From: BJGO01 sp964640655
GTDB taxonomy: Bacteria > Bacteroidota > Bacteroidia > Chitinophagales > UBA10324
Assembly: GCA_964640655.1 (NCBI GenBank)
Contig: CAZXFT010000033.1
Span: 1-14,354 of the forward strand
Length of the DNA: 14,354 nucleotides
Direction of reading: 5' to 3'
The position numbers and the translations under genes are program-made. Shown in pieces: positions 6,881 to 14,354 of the stretch (positions are counted from its first letter, which is position 1; each line of letters starts with the position of its first letter). The notes under the pieces were generated by a model, which worked only from the letters and a program-made list of their open reading frames with translations, searched no databases and was not told the origin of the DNA.

Positions 6881-8581
6881 ATGTTGCAATCACTTTTCCG
6901 AAAAAAGTCTATAGATAAAATTATCAGCGACCATGCCAATGCAGAACTGGAAACACATCATAAACTGGACAAGTCACTTACCGTTCGCGACCTAACATCA
7001 TTAGGAATAGCAGCCATCATTGGTGCCGGAATTTTTTCAACCATAGGTGCGGCAGCATTTAACGGCGGTCCGGGAGTAACTACCTTATTCATAATCACAG
7101 CCATCACCTGTGGATTCAGTGCACTGTGCTATGCCGAGTTTGCCAGCCGTGTTCCAATTTCCGGAAGTGCCTATACCTATGCCTATGTAACCTTTGGTGA
7201 ATTAGTAGCATGGATTATTGGCTGGGCTTTGATACTCGAATACGCTATTGGCAATATAGTAGTGGCCATAAGCTGGAGCGGATATTTTAATAATTTGCTT
7301 AAAGCAGTGAATATTCATTTACCGGCCTGGTTAACGGTTAGCTATGACTCTATCAAAGAAGATTATCTCGGGGCAGTAGCATTGGTAAAAGATGGTGTGC
7401 TCAGCAGCGAAGCCTCTGAGGCTATGCGTTACGCTTATGAAACGTATGCGGCCGCACCGGATATTTTAGGTTTTAAACTCATCATTAATCTTCCTGCTTT
7501 TGTTATAGTTTGTTTAGTAACCTGGCTGGCTTACACAGGAATAAAAGAAAGTAAGCGCAGTGCCAACGCTATGGTATTGTTTAAAGTAGCGGTCATCGTT
7601 TGTGTTATTGTAGTAGGGTTTTTCTTTGTGGATACTAGCAACTGGGTACCTTTTATGCCAAAAGGTTTCACGGGAGTGTTGATGGGAGTATCGGCGGTGT
7701 TTTATGCCTATATTGGCTTTGATGCCATTTCTACTACGGCTGAGGAATGTAAAAATCCGCAACGCGACTTGCCGCGTGCTATGGTGTATGCTCTATTGAT
7801 ATGTACTGTACTCTATATATTAATTGCATTGGTACTCACCGGCATGGTGCATTATACCGAGTTAAAAGTTGCCGATCCCTTAGCATATGTTTTTGAAAAA
7901 GTCGGGTTAAATAATCTCAGCTATTTGATTTCAGTAAGTGCGGTAGTGGCTACCACAAGCGTGATGTTGGTATTTCAATTGGGTCAGCCGCGCATATGGA
8001 TGAGCATGAGCCGCGATGGATTATTGCCTAAAAAATTTGCGCAGGTACATCACAAGTATCAAACGCCGGCCTTTGCAACCATCGTAACCGGATTGTTGGC
8101 CGCGATACCGGCTTTGTTTATTGCCGGAGATATCGTTACCGACCTTACCAGTATAGGAACCTTGTTTGCTTTTGTACTGGTGTGTTTTGGTGTGTTGATG
8201 TTGCCTTTGCGAAATGAGGACACAGGTAAAAAGTTTACACTTCCTTTTATCAATGGCCGCTTTATTATCCCTGCTTTATTCCTTCTTTTTGTTTATCTGT
8301 TTAAGGAAAGAATTAGCGATGCGGCTACACATATTGGCACAGAAGATCATCAGGAGATTCTGTTTATCATTTTTGTGGTGATAGCGTTTATTACTTCAGT
8401 GCTAACCTTTATCAAGCAGTACAACTTTATTCCGGTGACGGGTGCATTAAGTTGTTTGTACCTGATGATAGAAATACCGGCCATCAGTTGGCTGTGGTTT
8501 TTTGCCTGGATGGCCTTGGGCTTGAGTGTTTATTTCTTCTATGGAAGAATCAATTCCAAACTAAACGCAGCTAAGCAGTAA
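6881..8581 (+). CDS. APC-superfamily amino-acid permease (CAT/YfnA-like)
   Basis: This 566-residue polytopic inner-membrane protein probably imports amino acids with a cation. A soluble N-terminus of about 35 residues is followed by the APC signature in TM1, GIAAIIGAGIFSTIG (residues 42-56), then YAEFASRVPISGSAYTYAY (84-102) and GWALILEY (114-121). The highly conserved FYAYIGFDAISTTAEECKNP lies at 274-293, followed by RDLPRAM, and GQPRIWMSMSRDGLLPKKF at 368-386. Hydrophobic segments continue to the C-terminus, consistent with 12-14 helices, as in the cationic amino-acid transporter subgroup. A loop at about 150-195 is longer than in the compact family members. The substrate cannot be read from the sequence. 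The gene is divergent from dnaN, and its 3' end overlaps the convergent epimerase gene by 11 bases. Confidence 0.92.
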   Translation: MLQSLFRKKSIDKIISDHANAELETHHKLDKSLTVRDLTSLGIAAIIGAGIFSTIGAAAFNGGPGVTTLFIITAITCGFSALCYAEFASRVPISGSAYTYAYVTFGELVAWIIGWALILEYAIGNIVVAISWSGYFNNLLKAVNIHLPAWLTVSYDSIKEDYLGAVALVKDGVLSSEASEAMRYAYETYAAAPDILGFKLIINLPAFVIVCLVTWLAYTGIKESKRSANAMVLFKVAVIVCVIVVGFFFVDTSNWVPFMPKGFTGVLMGVSAVFYAYIGFDAISTTAEECKNPQRDLPRAMVYALLICTVLYILIALVLTGMVHYTELKVADPLAYVFEKVGLNNLSYLISVSAVVATTSVMLVFQLGQPRIWMSMSRDGLLPKKFAQVHHKYQTPAFATIVTGLLAAIPALFIAGDIVTDLTSIGTLFAFVLVCFGVLMLPLRNEDTGKKFTLPFINGRFIIPALFLLFVYLFKERISDAATHIGTEDHQEILFIIFVVIAFITSVLTFIKQYNFIPVTGALSCLYLMIEIPAISWLWFFAWMALGLSVYFFYGRINSKLNAAKQ

Positions 8582-9473
8582 ATAAACTATTGATTGCTTT
8601 TTGCAGAGTAGGATATTGGAATTCAAATCCTTTGTCCATTATTTTTTGAGCGGACACATGCTGTGAAGCATATAAGGTATTTGCAAATTCGCCAAGTGCA
8701 AGGTTTAAAGCAAACTGTGGTGCAGGCAAATGAAGGGTTTTATGGTGGGTTGATTTTTCAATTGCGGCAATGATGTCGAGGTAGGCTGCTTTTTCGGGAG
8801 CGGCTGCATTATATGTACCGTGTAATGACTGTTGCAGGGCAAACAAAAACATACGTGCTACATCTTCAATATGAATCCAGGGATAAATCTGTTTCCCGTT
8901 GCCAAATATTCCACTGATACCGAAAGGCATGGTGCGATAAATTTCCTTTAGGGCCCCGCCTTCCCTACTCAGCACTATTCCTATACGCAGCTTTACAATT
9001 CGCTCTGCATGGGTTGAGAATTGATCGGCGGATTGTTCCCATTGTAAGCATGTTTGGCCGAGAAATGAGTTTGATGGAGAAGAAGATTCGGTGAGTAATG
9101 TGTGAGTATTAGCGGGATAAATTCCTACTGCAGAGGAACTGATGAAGGCTTGCACTTTTCTACCGAGTTTTTGTAGGGTGTTGTATAATAACTTCGCCGA
9201 CAGCACACGACTGGAGATAATTTCCTGCTTATACTTATTGGTCCATCGTTGATTGGCAACACCTGCTCCGGCAAGATGAATGATGGCATAACAATCCTCA
9301 AAAACCCGCTCGTCTATGTTTTGCAGTATGGGATTCCACAAAAATTGTTTGTAGGGTAGAGCAGGATTTATTTTTCGTGTAAGTAACAAGGGTTCATAAT
9401 CTTGCTCAACGAGCAACTTGCATATACGTTTTCCTAAAAGCCCTGTGCCACCGGTAACAACTACTTGCTTCAT
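8571..9473 (-). CDS. TIGR01777-family NAD(P)-dependent epimerase (YfcH/SDR39U1-like)
   Basis: This is a 300-residue atypical short-chain dehydrogenase/epimerase. A Rossmann start VVVTGGTGLLGKRI carries the nucleotide-binding glycines (residues 4-17). It is followed by the family signature IIHLAGAGVANQRWT with a downstream SSR, and by SSSAVGIYP, the usual position of the active-site Ser and Tyr. IRIGIVL-like LRIGIVLSREGGAL and WIHIEDVARMF also fit. The C-terminal 50 residues (PAPQFALNLALGEFANTLYA, then GFEFQYPTLQKAI) match the DUF1731 domain that defines this family. The physiological substrate of the family is poorly known. The length is typical and the ATG at 9473 directly precedes the Rossmann strand. 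The gene converges on the permease with an 11-base overlap and no visible terminator between them; aspS lies 115 bases upstream on the same strand. Confidence 0.92.
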   Translation of the reverse strand: MKQVVVTGGTGLLGKRICKLLVEQDYEPLLLTRKINPALPYKQFLWNPILQNIDERVFEDCYAIIHLAGAGVANQRWTNKYKQEIISSRVLSAKLLYNTLQKLGRKVQAFISSSAVGIYPANTHTLLTESSSPSNSFLGQTCLQWEQSADQFSTHAERIVKLRIGIVLSREGGALKEIYRTMPFGISGIFGNGKQIYPWIHIEDVARMFLFALQQSLHGTYNAAAPEKAAYLDIIAAIEKSTHHKTLHLPAPQFALNLALGEFANTLYASQHVSAQKIMDKGFEFQYPTLQKAINSLFTA

Positions 9474-9588
9474 CTGCTACAAAATAAATGAGCGTTGAAA
9501 TAGTTCAGAGGAGATGAAAGTACGCTACCGGATTAGTATGAGAGGATTATCTGAATCATTAATGCTGTTAAAGCGATACATTCAAAGT

Positions 9589-11331
9589 TTACCCCTTCAA
9601 CCCCAAATCCTTTTTCAATCGTGCATCAATATCTGATGGTGCATCGAGCATCATATCGCGGCCGGCATTATTTTTTGGGAAGGCGATAAAGTCGCGTATG
9701 TAATCAAGGTTGCTGGTAACAATGGAGCAAAATCTGTCGAAGCCAAAGGCAATACCACCGTGCGGCGGTGCGCCATATTCAAAGGCATTCAGTATAAATC
9801 CGAATTTGTATTTTGCTTCTTCATCAGTTAGTCCTATGGTCTTGAACATAAGTTCCTGCTTGGCGCGGTTATGAATCCGAATGCTGCCACTGGCTAATTC
9901 AACCCCATTGATTACTACATCGTAGGCATTAGCACGCACGGCCCCCGGGTTGCTCTGCATCAAAGGTTCATCTTCGGGCTTCCATGATGTAAATGGGTGA
10001 TGCATGGCGTTCCATCGTTTATCTTCTTCATCCCACTCTAACAAAGGAAAATCCAATACCCACAGTGGTTTGTATTCATCTTTGCTTCGCAGATTTAAAC
10101 GATTGCCCATTTCCAGGCGCAGTTCGCTCATTGCCTTGCGGGTTTTATTCAATGCGCCGCTTAGTATCAAAATCAAGTCTCCCGCTTTTGCCGCACAATG
10201 CTTTGCTATGTTCTGTAAATCGTCCGGTGAATAGAATTTATCTACCGAAGATTTATATGTACCATCCTGACTGCATCGAACATACACCAGGCCACCGGCT
10301 CCAATCTGCGGACGTTTTACAAAATCGGTCAGTTCATCTAACTGTTTGCGCGTGAATTCGCTGCAACCTTTGGCTACAATTGCTACTACATATTCCGCAT
10401 CATCAAATACTTTAAAGTTTTTTCCTTTAACCACATCATTCACTTCAATCAACTTCATTTCAAAACGCAGGTCGGGTTTGTCGTTACCATAATACTTTAA
10501 CGCATCGGCATACGACATGCGAGGAAAGTCTGACAACTCCAGGCCGCGAACTTTTTTAAACACGTGTTTCACCATACCTTCAAAGGTGTTGAGCACATCT
10601 TCCTGCTCCACAAAAGCCATTTCGCAGTCTATCTGTGTAAACTCCGGCTGACGATCGGCGCGCAAATCTTCATCTCGGAAGCAACGCACTATTTGATAAT
10701 AACGGTCCATACCTGCCACCATAAGCAGTTGTTTAAAAGTTTGTGGCGACTGAGGCAAGGCATAAAACTGCCCCTGATTCAAACGCGATGGAACAACGAA
10801 ATCGCGAGCCCCTTCAGGGGTTGATTTAATAAGGAAAGGAGTTTCTATATCTACAAAGCCCTGCCCATCCATATACTCGCGCACGGCCTGTGCCACCTTG
10901 TGGCGAGCCAGCAGGTTATGGCGCACCGGTGCGCGGCGAATATCGAGGTAGCGGTATTGCATACGCAGGTCGTCGCCGCCGTCGGTATTATCTTCAATAG
11001 TAAAAGGTGGTACGAGGGAGGCATTGAGCAGGGTAATATTTTCGGCTACCAGTTCAATATCGCCGGTGGGCAATTGAGTGTTTTTGCTGCTGCGCTCCTG
11101 CACCTTACCACTTACCTGTATCACATACTCGCGGCCAAAATCTTTTGCATGCTCATAGAGTGCCGCGTTGTTTTCGGGGTTAATAAAAACCTGAGTAATG
11201 CCATAACGGTCGCGCAGGTCAATAAAGAGAAGGCCGCCAAGGTTGCGCACACGCTGTATCCAACCGCTGAGGGTAACGCTTTTGCCGGCATCAGCTAATC
11301 TTAATTCACCGCAGGTATGAGTTCTGTACAT
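9589..11331 (-). CDS. aspS: Aspartyl-tRNA synthetase
   Basis: This 580-residue class IIb synthetase charges tRNA-Asp with aspartate. The N-terminal OB-fold anticodon-binding domain (about 1-110) contains GWIQRVRNLGGLLFIDLRDR. Class II motif 1 is in GFVDIETPFLIKSTPEGARD (about 159-177). The flipping loop is QSPQ (194-197), motif 2 is FRDEDLRADRQPEFTQID (218-235) and motif 3 is GIAFGFDRF (526-534). A bacterial GAD insertion lies between motifs 2 and 3 (about 290-400). Residues 31 (Leu) and 83 (Lys) correspond to positions where Leu and Lys have been linked to discriminating enzymes, so mischarging of tRNA-Asn may be low. The ATG at 11331 is preceded by a TACTTTTG box only 7 bases away, implying a leaderless or nearly leaderless mRNA. 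It is the last core gene before the AT-rich accessory block. Confidence 0.97.
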   Translation of the reverse strand: MYRTHTCGELRLADAGKSVTLSGWIQRVRNLGGLLFIDLRDRYGITQVFINPENNAALYEHAKDFGREYVIQVSGKVQERSSKNTQLPTGDIELVAENITLLNASLVPPFTIEDNTDGGDDLRMQYRYLDIRRAPVRHNLLARHKVAQAVREYMDGQGFVDIETPFLIKSTPEGARDFVVPSRLNQGQFYALPQSPQTFKQLLMVAGMDRYYQIVRCFRDEDLRADRQPEFTQIDCEMAFVEQEDVLNTFEGMVKHVFKKVRGLELSDFPRMSYADALKYYGNDKPDLRFEMKLIEVNDVVKGKNFKVFDDAEYVVAIVAKGCSEFTRKQLDELTDFVKRPQIGAGGLVYVRCSQDGTYKSSVDKFYSPDDLQNIAKHCAAKAGDLILILSGALNKTRKAMSELRLEMGNRLNLRSKDEYKPLWVLDFPLLEWDEEDKRWNAMHHPFTSWKPEDEPLMQSNPGAVRANAYDVVINGVELASGSIRIHNRAKQELMFKTIGLTDEEAKYKFGFILNAFEYGAPPHGGIAFGFDRFCSIVTSNLDYIRDFIAFPKNNAGRDMMLDAPSDIDARLKKDLGLKG

Positions 11332-11338
11332 AGCGGCG

Positions 11339-11346
11339 CAAAAGTA
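11339..11346 (-). promoter_or_regulatory. Putative -7 element for aspS
   Basis: The minus strand reads TACTTTTG, a full TAnnTTTG match, followed by seven bases (CGCCGCT) and then the aspS ATG. With the usual distance from the -7 box, transcription would begin at or next to the start codon. Confidence 0.5.
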
Positions 11347-11408
11347 AGGGATTAGGAAAATTAGTTTTTGTGTGATTCATATAATTAATCATTGATTGAA
11401 AAGAATCT

Positions 11409-12221
11409 TTACCAATTCACATTCATATTAATGGGCAATAATTTTTCACTGCCAATGCTATCTGGTGATATTCTATATACTTTCGGTTCCAATTTATTAA
11501 CCCTGCACGCTTCTATAATTTCATCTTGATGTTTCTTTGGCATCAAGGCTCCAAAGTAGATGTATTTAATTGCATTTCGCTCAATTTTTATTTTTCTGTC
11601 GTTTGGAAAAATATCATAATCATACATTTTTGAAATCCTATACTCATTTTCCGACGTATATTTTTCTAGCTTATAAAAATATTGCTTTGCATATTTATCT
11701 TCATCAGAATCATTAGGGTGTATTGGGGGTAGTTTTTTTTCATAATTAATAGGGCTACCCCCACCAAACAATAAATTGTTTTCATTATTTACAAAGTAGT
11801 CATAATCATATCCAATGCAGAACCCCTTAAGGTTACTGCCATATTTATTCCACATAGTTAAGTTAATAGGAGAACCACATAAGCATAAAATGCCTGCTTT
11901 ACTGTCTAGTAATTTATTATACCTATCTTCATGTTCCTTCCAAAATTTTGGGTCATTGTAATTGTTCCTCTTATATGCTTGTTCTACTTCATTGGCTATA
12001 GCTTCATCATTCCATTTTGGGTGTACTCTCTTTATTATACTTTCAATGTATTTTCTTAATTCTTCATCAGACAATAAATGATAAGCAATAGGATTCCTGC
12101 AATCTAATGGGTCATCATCCTCAAATGATTTTGGAGAAGCCATGTAGACAATATTGTCAGTTATCCACTCCTTGTGTTTGTTGTCTGCCCAGTCTCGATA
12201 TTTAAATAATAGTTTTTCCAA
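11409..12221 (-). CDS. DUF2971 domain protein
   Basis: The frame encodes about 270 residues and matches the DUF2971 pattern (PF11185): N-terminal LLFKYRDW, NIVYMASPKSFEDDDPLDC (about 23-41), AGILCLCGSPINLTMWNKYG (109-128) followed by LKGFCIGYD, the KYTSENEYRI block (187-196), and IKYIYFGALM (218-227). The biochemical role of this domain is not established; it is often found in accessory and defence-type regions. The start is TTG at 12221-12219. There is no ATG until codon 27, which would remove the conserved KYR and part of the SPKSF region. The upstream SIR2-like frame ends only one codon earlier and in the same reading frame (TGA-AAA-TTG), so this could be a coupled second gene or the C-terminal half of an interrupted or read-through fusion. 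The gene is AT-rich compared with aspS. Family assignment is good; start and independence from the SIR2 gene are uncertain. Confidence 0.82.
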   Translation of the reverse strand: MEKLLFKYRDWADNKHKEWITDNIVYMASPKSFEDDDPLDCRNPIAYHLLSDEELRKYIESIIKRVHPKWNDEAIANEVEQAYKRNNYNDPKFWKEHEDRYNKLLDSKAGILCLCGSPINLTMWNKYGSNLKGFCIGYDYDYFVNNENNLLFGGGSPINYEKKLPPIHPNDSDEDKYAKQYFYKLEKYTSENEYRISKMYDYDIFPNDRKIKIERNAIKYIYFGALMPKKHQDEIIEACRVNKLEPKVYRISPDSIGSEKLLPINMNVNW

Positions 12222-12224
12222 TTT

Positions 12225-13688
12225 TCAGCTTTCTATATCCTGAAGGAAACATATTTTTTCATTACTTGTATTTGTAATGTAGTTCATAAAGTAGCTAAAC
12301 GTTCCACTAATATTTTCTTTCACTTCAATTTCTTCACTACTTCTATTAATTGATAATTTATGTGTTTCGATAATATTATCTAATACAGAAGATGTTATTG
12401 CATTTGAACTAAACACTAATGAATCTTCGTGTTGCCTTTCCCTCATCCATTCATATTTAGTTTCAGATGATTTAGAATTTGTAACTGATGTAACTCGTAT
12501 TTGTTGTGTATTTATTCTTCCTGTAAGTGTATTGGTAAATTCATCCTCTTGCCCTTTCCATCCAACCACTAGTATTTCATCAATATTTGAAATACTCATT
12601 GTAAAGTCAAATTTCTGCTGCTCAGGTACAACAAAAGAATCTTTTCTGGAATAAGGAATTAGTATAGCTGGTAGGTAATCAACTATGTTATTATATTTTG
12701 CCAAAAACTCTACCGACCCTGCATGGGTTATTTTTGATTCAAGTAATAACTTAATCTGATGGAATGAATAATCTCTATCAATTAATAGCTCGTGTAATCT
12801 CTGATGATATTGTGTTCGTAGCGTTAATCTCTCTTTAAAAAACCATACCCAGTTTACTGACCCATGTGGTTTAAGGTACAGCAATTTATTTCCCCTCTTT
12901 ATATAATCTTCCATATTCACATATTTAAGTCCTAATTCACTTTCAAGTTCATTATCTAATAGGGTATCATAATTGAAATTCACTATTATTATTCCCTCAT
13001 CCTTATGTGAGTTGAGGTATGCTCTGACTTGTTCAGCTAATAGCTTGTAATTATTGTATTGGTTGTATGCAACTTGCGATTGTCTCTCTATTATTAAGTC
13101 ATTTATATAATAGGTACTATCTAATAGTTGCTTAATTAATGCTCTGTTCCCATGCCTATTTAATTCATTAACAATTTTTTGAAAATAGGCCTCTAAATTT
13201 GAATTTATCAATGGATTTTTTGATGCTTGTTTAGCGCCGGAGTATCTATTAAGCAGTTCAAAATTTTCTGCGCTGAATAAATTGTTTGTCAAAGGCATTA
13301 AATTATTCATACCCTTCTGTGCTAATGATAAAAAAGGTATCACATCATACGATGCACCCGCTCCTATAATGATCATCTTTCTATATTTTATATCTTGAGC
13401 AGAATATGGTTTTGGTTCATCAGTTTCATATAACTGAACATCACTTATATCTTCTATTGATTCTATAAATAATTCATAATAATTTTCTCTGGCATTAACT
13501 AATTCAGATTTATCCTGAGAATATTTAAAAGCTGCCTTAATATTTTTTGCTAGAATTATTTTAGCATCGTTTGTATTTGGATCTCTACAAATAAATCCCA
13601 TATATTCAGTACCATCCATAGTATATAAATACTTCAAGGAGTCTGAATTCGATCTCTGTGTTTTTCTTATATAATCTTCGATAGTCAT
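12225..13688 (-). CDS. SIR2-like domain protein (putative NAD-consuming defence effector)
   Basis: This 487-residue protein has a SIR2-like core at about residues 104-385. The nucleotide-binding start is MIIIGAGASYD (105-115), with VNFNYDTLL (236-244) and LKPHGSVNW (272-280), and the closing ILVVGWKGQEDEF (372-384). Asn239 and His275 occupy the positions of the catalytic Asn and His in SIR2 NADases of phage-defence systems such as ThsA and DSR2, at a similar spacing, so NAD+ hydrolysis is plausible. The first 100 residues form an additional domain (DGTEYMGFICRD, IILAKNIKAAF) that I do not recognise, and about 85 C-terminal residues follow the core. No helicase, TPR or TIR region is evident. 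The ATG at 13688 is the natural start. It ends in TGA, with the DUF2971 frame continuing in phase after one codon. A GIY-YIG gene lies 100 bases upstream on the same strand. The gene is strongly AT-rich, suggesting acquisition. Confidence 0.85.
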   Translation of the reverse strand: MTIEDYIRKTQRSNSDSLKYLYTMDGTEYMGFICRDPNTNDAKIILAKNIKAAFKYSQDKSELVNARENYYELFIESIEDISDVQLYETDEPKPYSAQDIKYRKMIIIGAGASYDVIPFLSLAQKGMNNLMPLTNNLFSAENFELLNRYSGAKQASKNPLINSNLEAYFQKIVNELNRHGNRALIKQLLDSTYYINDLIIERQSQVAYNQYNNYKLLAEQVRAYLNSHKDEGIIIVNFNYDTLLDNELESELGLKYVNMEDYIKRGNKLLYLKPHGSVNWVWFFKERLTLRTQYHQRLHELLIDRDYSFHQIKLLLESKITHAGSVEFLAKYNNIVDYLPAILIPYSRKDSFVVPEQQKFDFTMSISNIDEILVVGWKGQEDEFTNTLTGRINTQQIRVTSVTNSKSSETKYEWMRERQHEDSLVFSSNAITSSVLDNIIETHKLSINRSSEEIEVKENISGTFSYFMNYITNTSNEKICFLQDIES

Positions 13689-13788
13689 ATGCTATTAAAT
13701 GATTTTCATTAAAAAAGCTATAGTTAATTATGTGTCTAAGAATTTATCAATTTCACTCTAACTGCATAATACAATGCTGCCATATAAA

Positions 13789-14226
13789 TTATAACTCTTT
13801 ATTCCATTTCGGAAGTCGTCCATAAATTTGCAAATATTTTTGTAGCAAATGCCTCTCAAGTTTTTTGGGGCAGTCCGAGTAATCTGCATCGTGTGTCACA
13901 TACCAGTAAACATCAAGTGTTTCAATTCCTTCTCTATTCATTTGTGTTATCCATGATTTATGCCTTGTCACTTTTCCAAACTGGTGCCCATTTACAATCC
14001 TATCTTTAATGCCCCCCAATCCGGCCTTTCTAATTTGCATGCTGCCATCAGCATTATGCTTACCTGAACGTCCAATATAAATCAACTCAATCTTACTATT
14101 ATTTATAGCATACACTATATAAATCCCACTTTTATCATTAGGGGCATTACAAACATCTTTCAAAATTCCACCACTTATTAATGTGAAATTCCCTTTTTGT
14201 TTATACTTTCTCAATTCGTCAAACAT
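13789..14226 (-). CDS. GIY-YIG nuclease-domain protein
   Basis: From the ATG at 14226 the protein is 145 residues; a TTG at 14241, just after an in-frame TGA, would add five. The ATG is preferred because the added residues (LSTTY) are not needed for the domain. In the 150-residue numbering the GIY-YIG fold is clear: GIYIVYA (39-45), a gap, then LIYIGRSGK (53-61), Arg71 and Arg81 in the following helix region, Glu129 in KKLERHLLQKY, and Asn147 in LPKWN. These supply the Tyr, Arg, Glu and Asn of the family active site, so it is probably a metal-dependent nuclease. The domain fills most of the protein and no DNA-binding module is evident. It lies 100 bases upstream of the SIR2-like gene on the same strand and shares its AT-rich composition. 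Whether it is part of the same system or just a neighbour is not clear. Confidence 0.85.
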   Translation of the reverse strand: MFDELRKYKQKGNFTLISGGILKDVCNAPNDKSGIYIVYAINNSKIELIYIGRSGKHNADGSMQIRKAGLGGIKDRIVNGHQFGKVTRHKSWITQMNREGIETLDVYWYVTHDADYSDCPKKLERHLLQKYLQIYGRLPKWNKEL

Positions 14227-14241
14227 ATAGGTAGTACTCAA

Positions 14242-14354
14242 TCATATTCTTAAAATTATCATTTTCACCTCAATTTCGAACTTCCTTCCCATAACAGCCC
14301 ATTTGTCCCTTCCTGAAATAGCCTGACACATTTTGAGAACAAACAACTCAAAAT
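14242..14354. other. Right-edge sequence without an assignable gene
   Basis: On the minus strand one frame is open from the window edge to a TGA at 14244-14242 (36 sense codons), but a second frame is nearly as open, so coding cannot be decided. It could hold the 3' end of an upstream gene or the promoter of the GIY-YIG gene. I see no clear TTG/TAnnTTTG pair. Confidence 0.3.

Noticed and set aside
9993..10355. 120-codon plus-strand open frame inside aspS, plus a 132-codon one at 10900-11298
   Set aside because: Both lie opposite a complete AspRS with all class II motifs; the translated sequences show no domain.
12222..12227. TGA read as tryptophan (alternative genetic code)
   Set aside because: The housekeeping genes are full length without internal TGA, and TGA ends the second secreted-protein gene normally; a code change is not needed.
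14242..14354. A 36-codon minus-strand frame open to the window edge, ending in TGA just before the GIY-YIG frame
   Set aside because: A second frame is about as open over this short AT-rich stretch and no motif is recognisable, so I do not call a gene.
1..14354. CRISPR array, riboswitch or rRNA
   Set aside because: No regularly spaced repeats, known aptamer-like leader or rRNA sequence was seen on either strand.

Overview
The window looks like a chromosomal segment of a Bacteroidota bacterium. Two proteins carry type IX secretion (T9SS) C-terminal sorting domains, several genes are preceded by TAnnTTTG-type -7 promoter elements, and start codons generally lack a Shine-Dalgarno sequence. I would not go below phylum level.

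Layout, left to right. (1) Positions 1-1750 are a minus-strand housekeeping block: tRNA-Asn(GTT) with its own promoter and terminator, then tatA, then gatA, which runs off the left edge. (2) Positions 1889-5784 hold an insertion-like module. Two plus-strand secreted-protein genes lie between a broken copy of the 3' end of dnaN (about 155 bp, 128 bp of it identical) and the intact dnaN. The first secreted gene has a run of ten C inside its signal-peptide codons. As read, the signal peptide is out of frame with the body; nine or twelve C would restore a normal 540-residue exported protein, so phase variation is a strong candidate. (3) Positions 5634-11331 are core genes: dnaN (-), a divergent APC-family amino-acid permease (+), a convergent TIGR01777-type NAD(P)-dependent epimerase (-), and aspS (-). 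(4) Positions 11409-14241 are a visibly AT-richer accessory block on the minus strand: a GIY-YIG nuclease-domain protein, a large SIR2-like protein and a DUF2971 protein.

The most unusual structure is in block 4. The SIR2-like and DUF2971 reading frames are in the same frame, separated by only one TGA and one AAA codon, and the second has no ATG near its conserved N-terminus, only a TTG. They may be two tightly coupled genes or one interrupted or read-through fusion. SIR2-like NADases are known effectors in several anti-phage systems, so SIR2 + DUF2971, possibly with the GIY-YIG protein, is a candidate defence locus whose gene combination I do not recognise as a named system.

In block 2 the dnaN duplication suggests that a circular DNA carrying a dnaN tail, or an element targeting the dnaN 3' end, delivered the surface-protein cassette; no integrase is visible. 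gatA, tRNA-Asn and aspS all bear on Asn/Asp/Gln decoding, but AspRS has Leu31 and Lys83, residues associated with the discriminating enzyme type, so GatCAB here may mainly serve Gln-tRNA.
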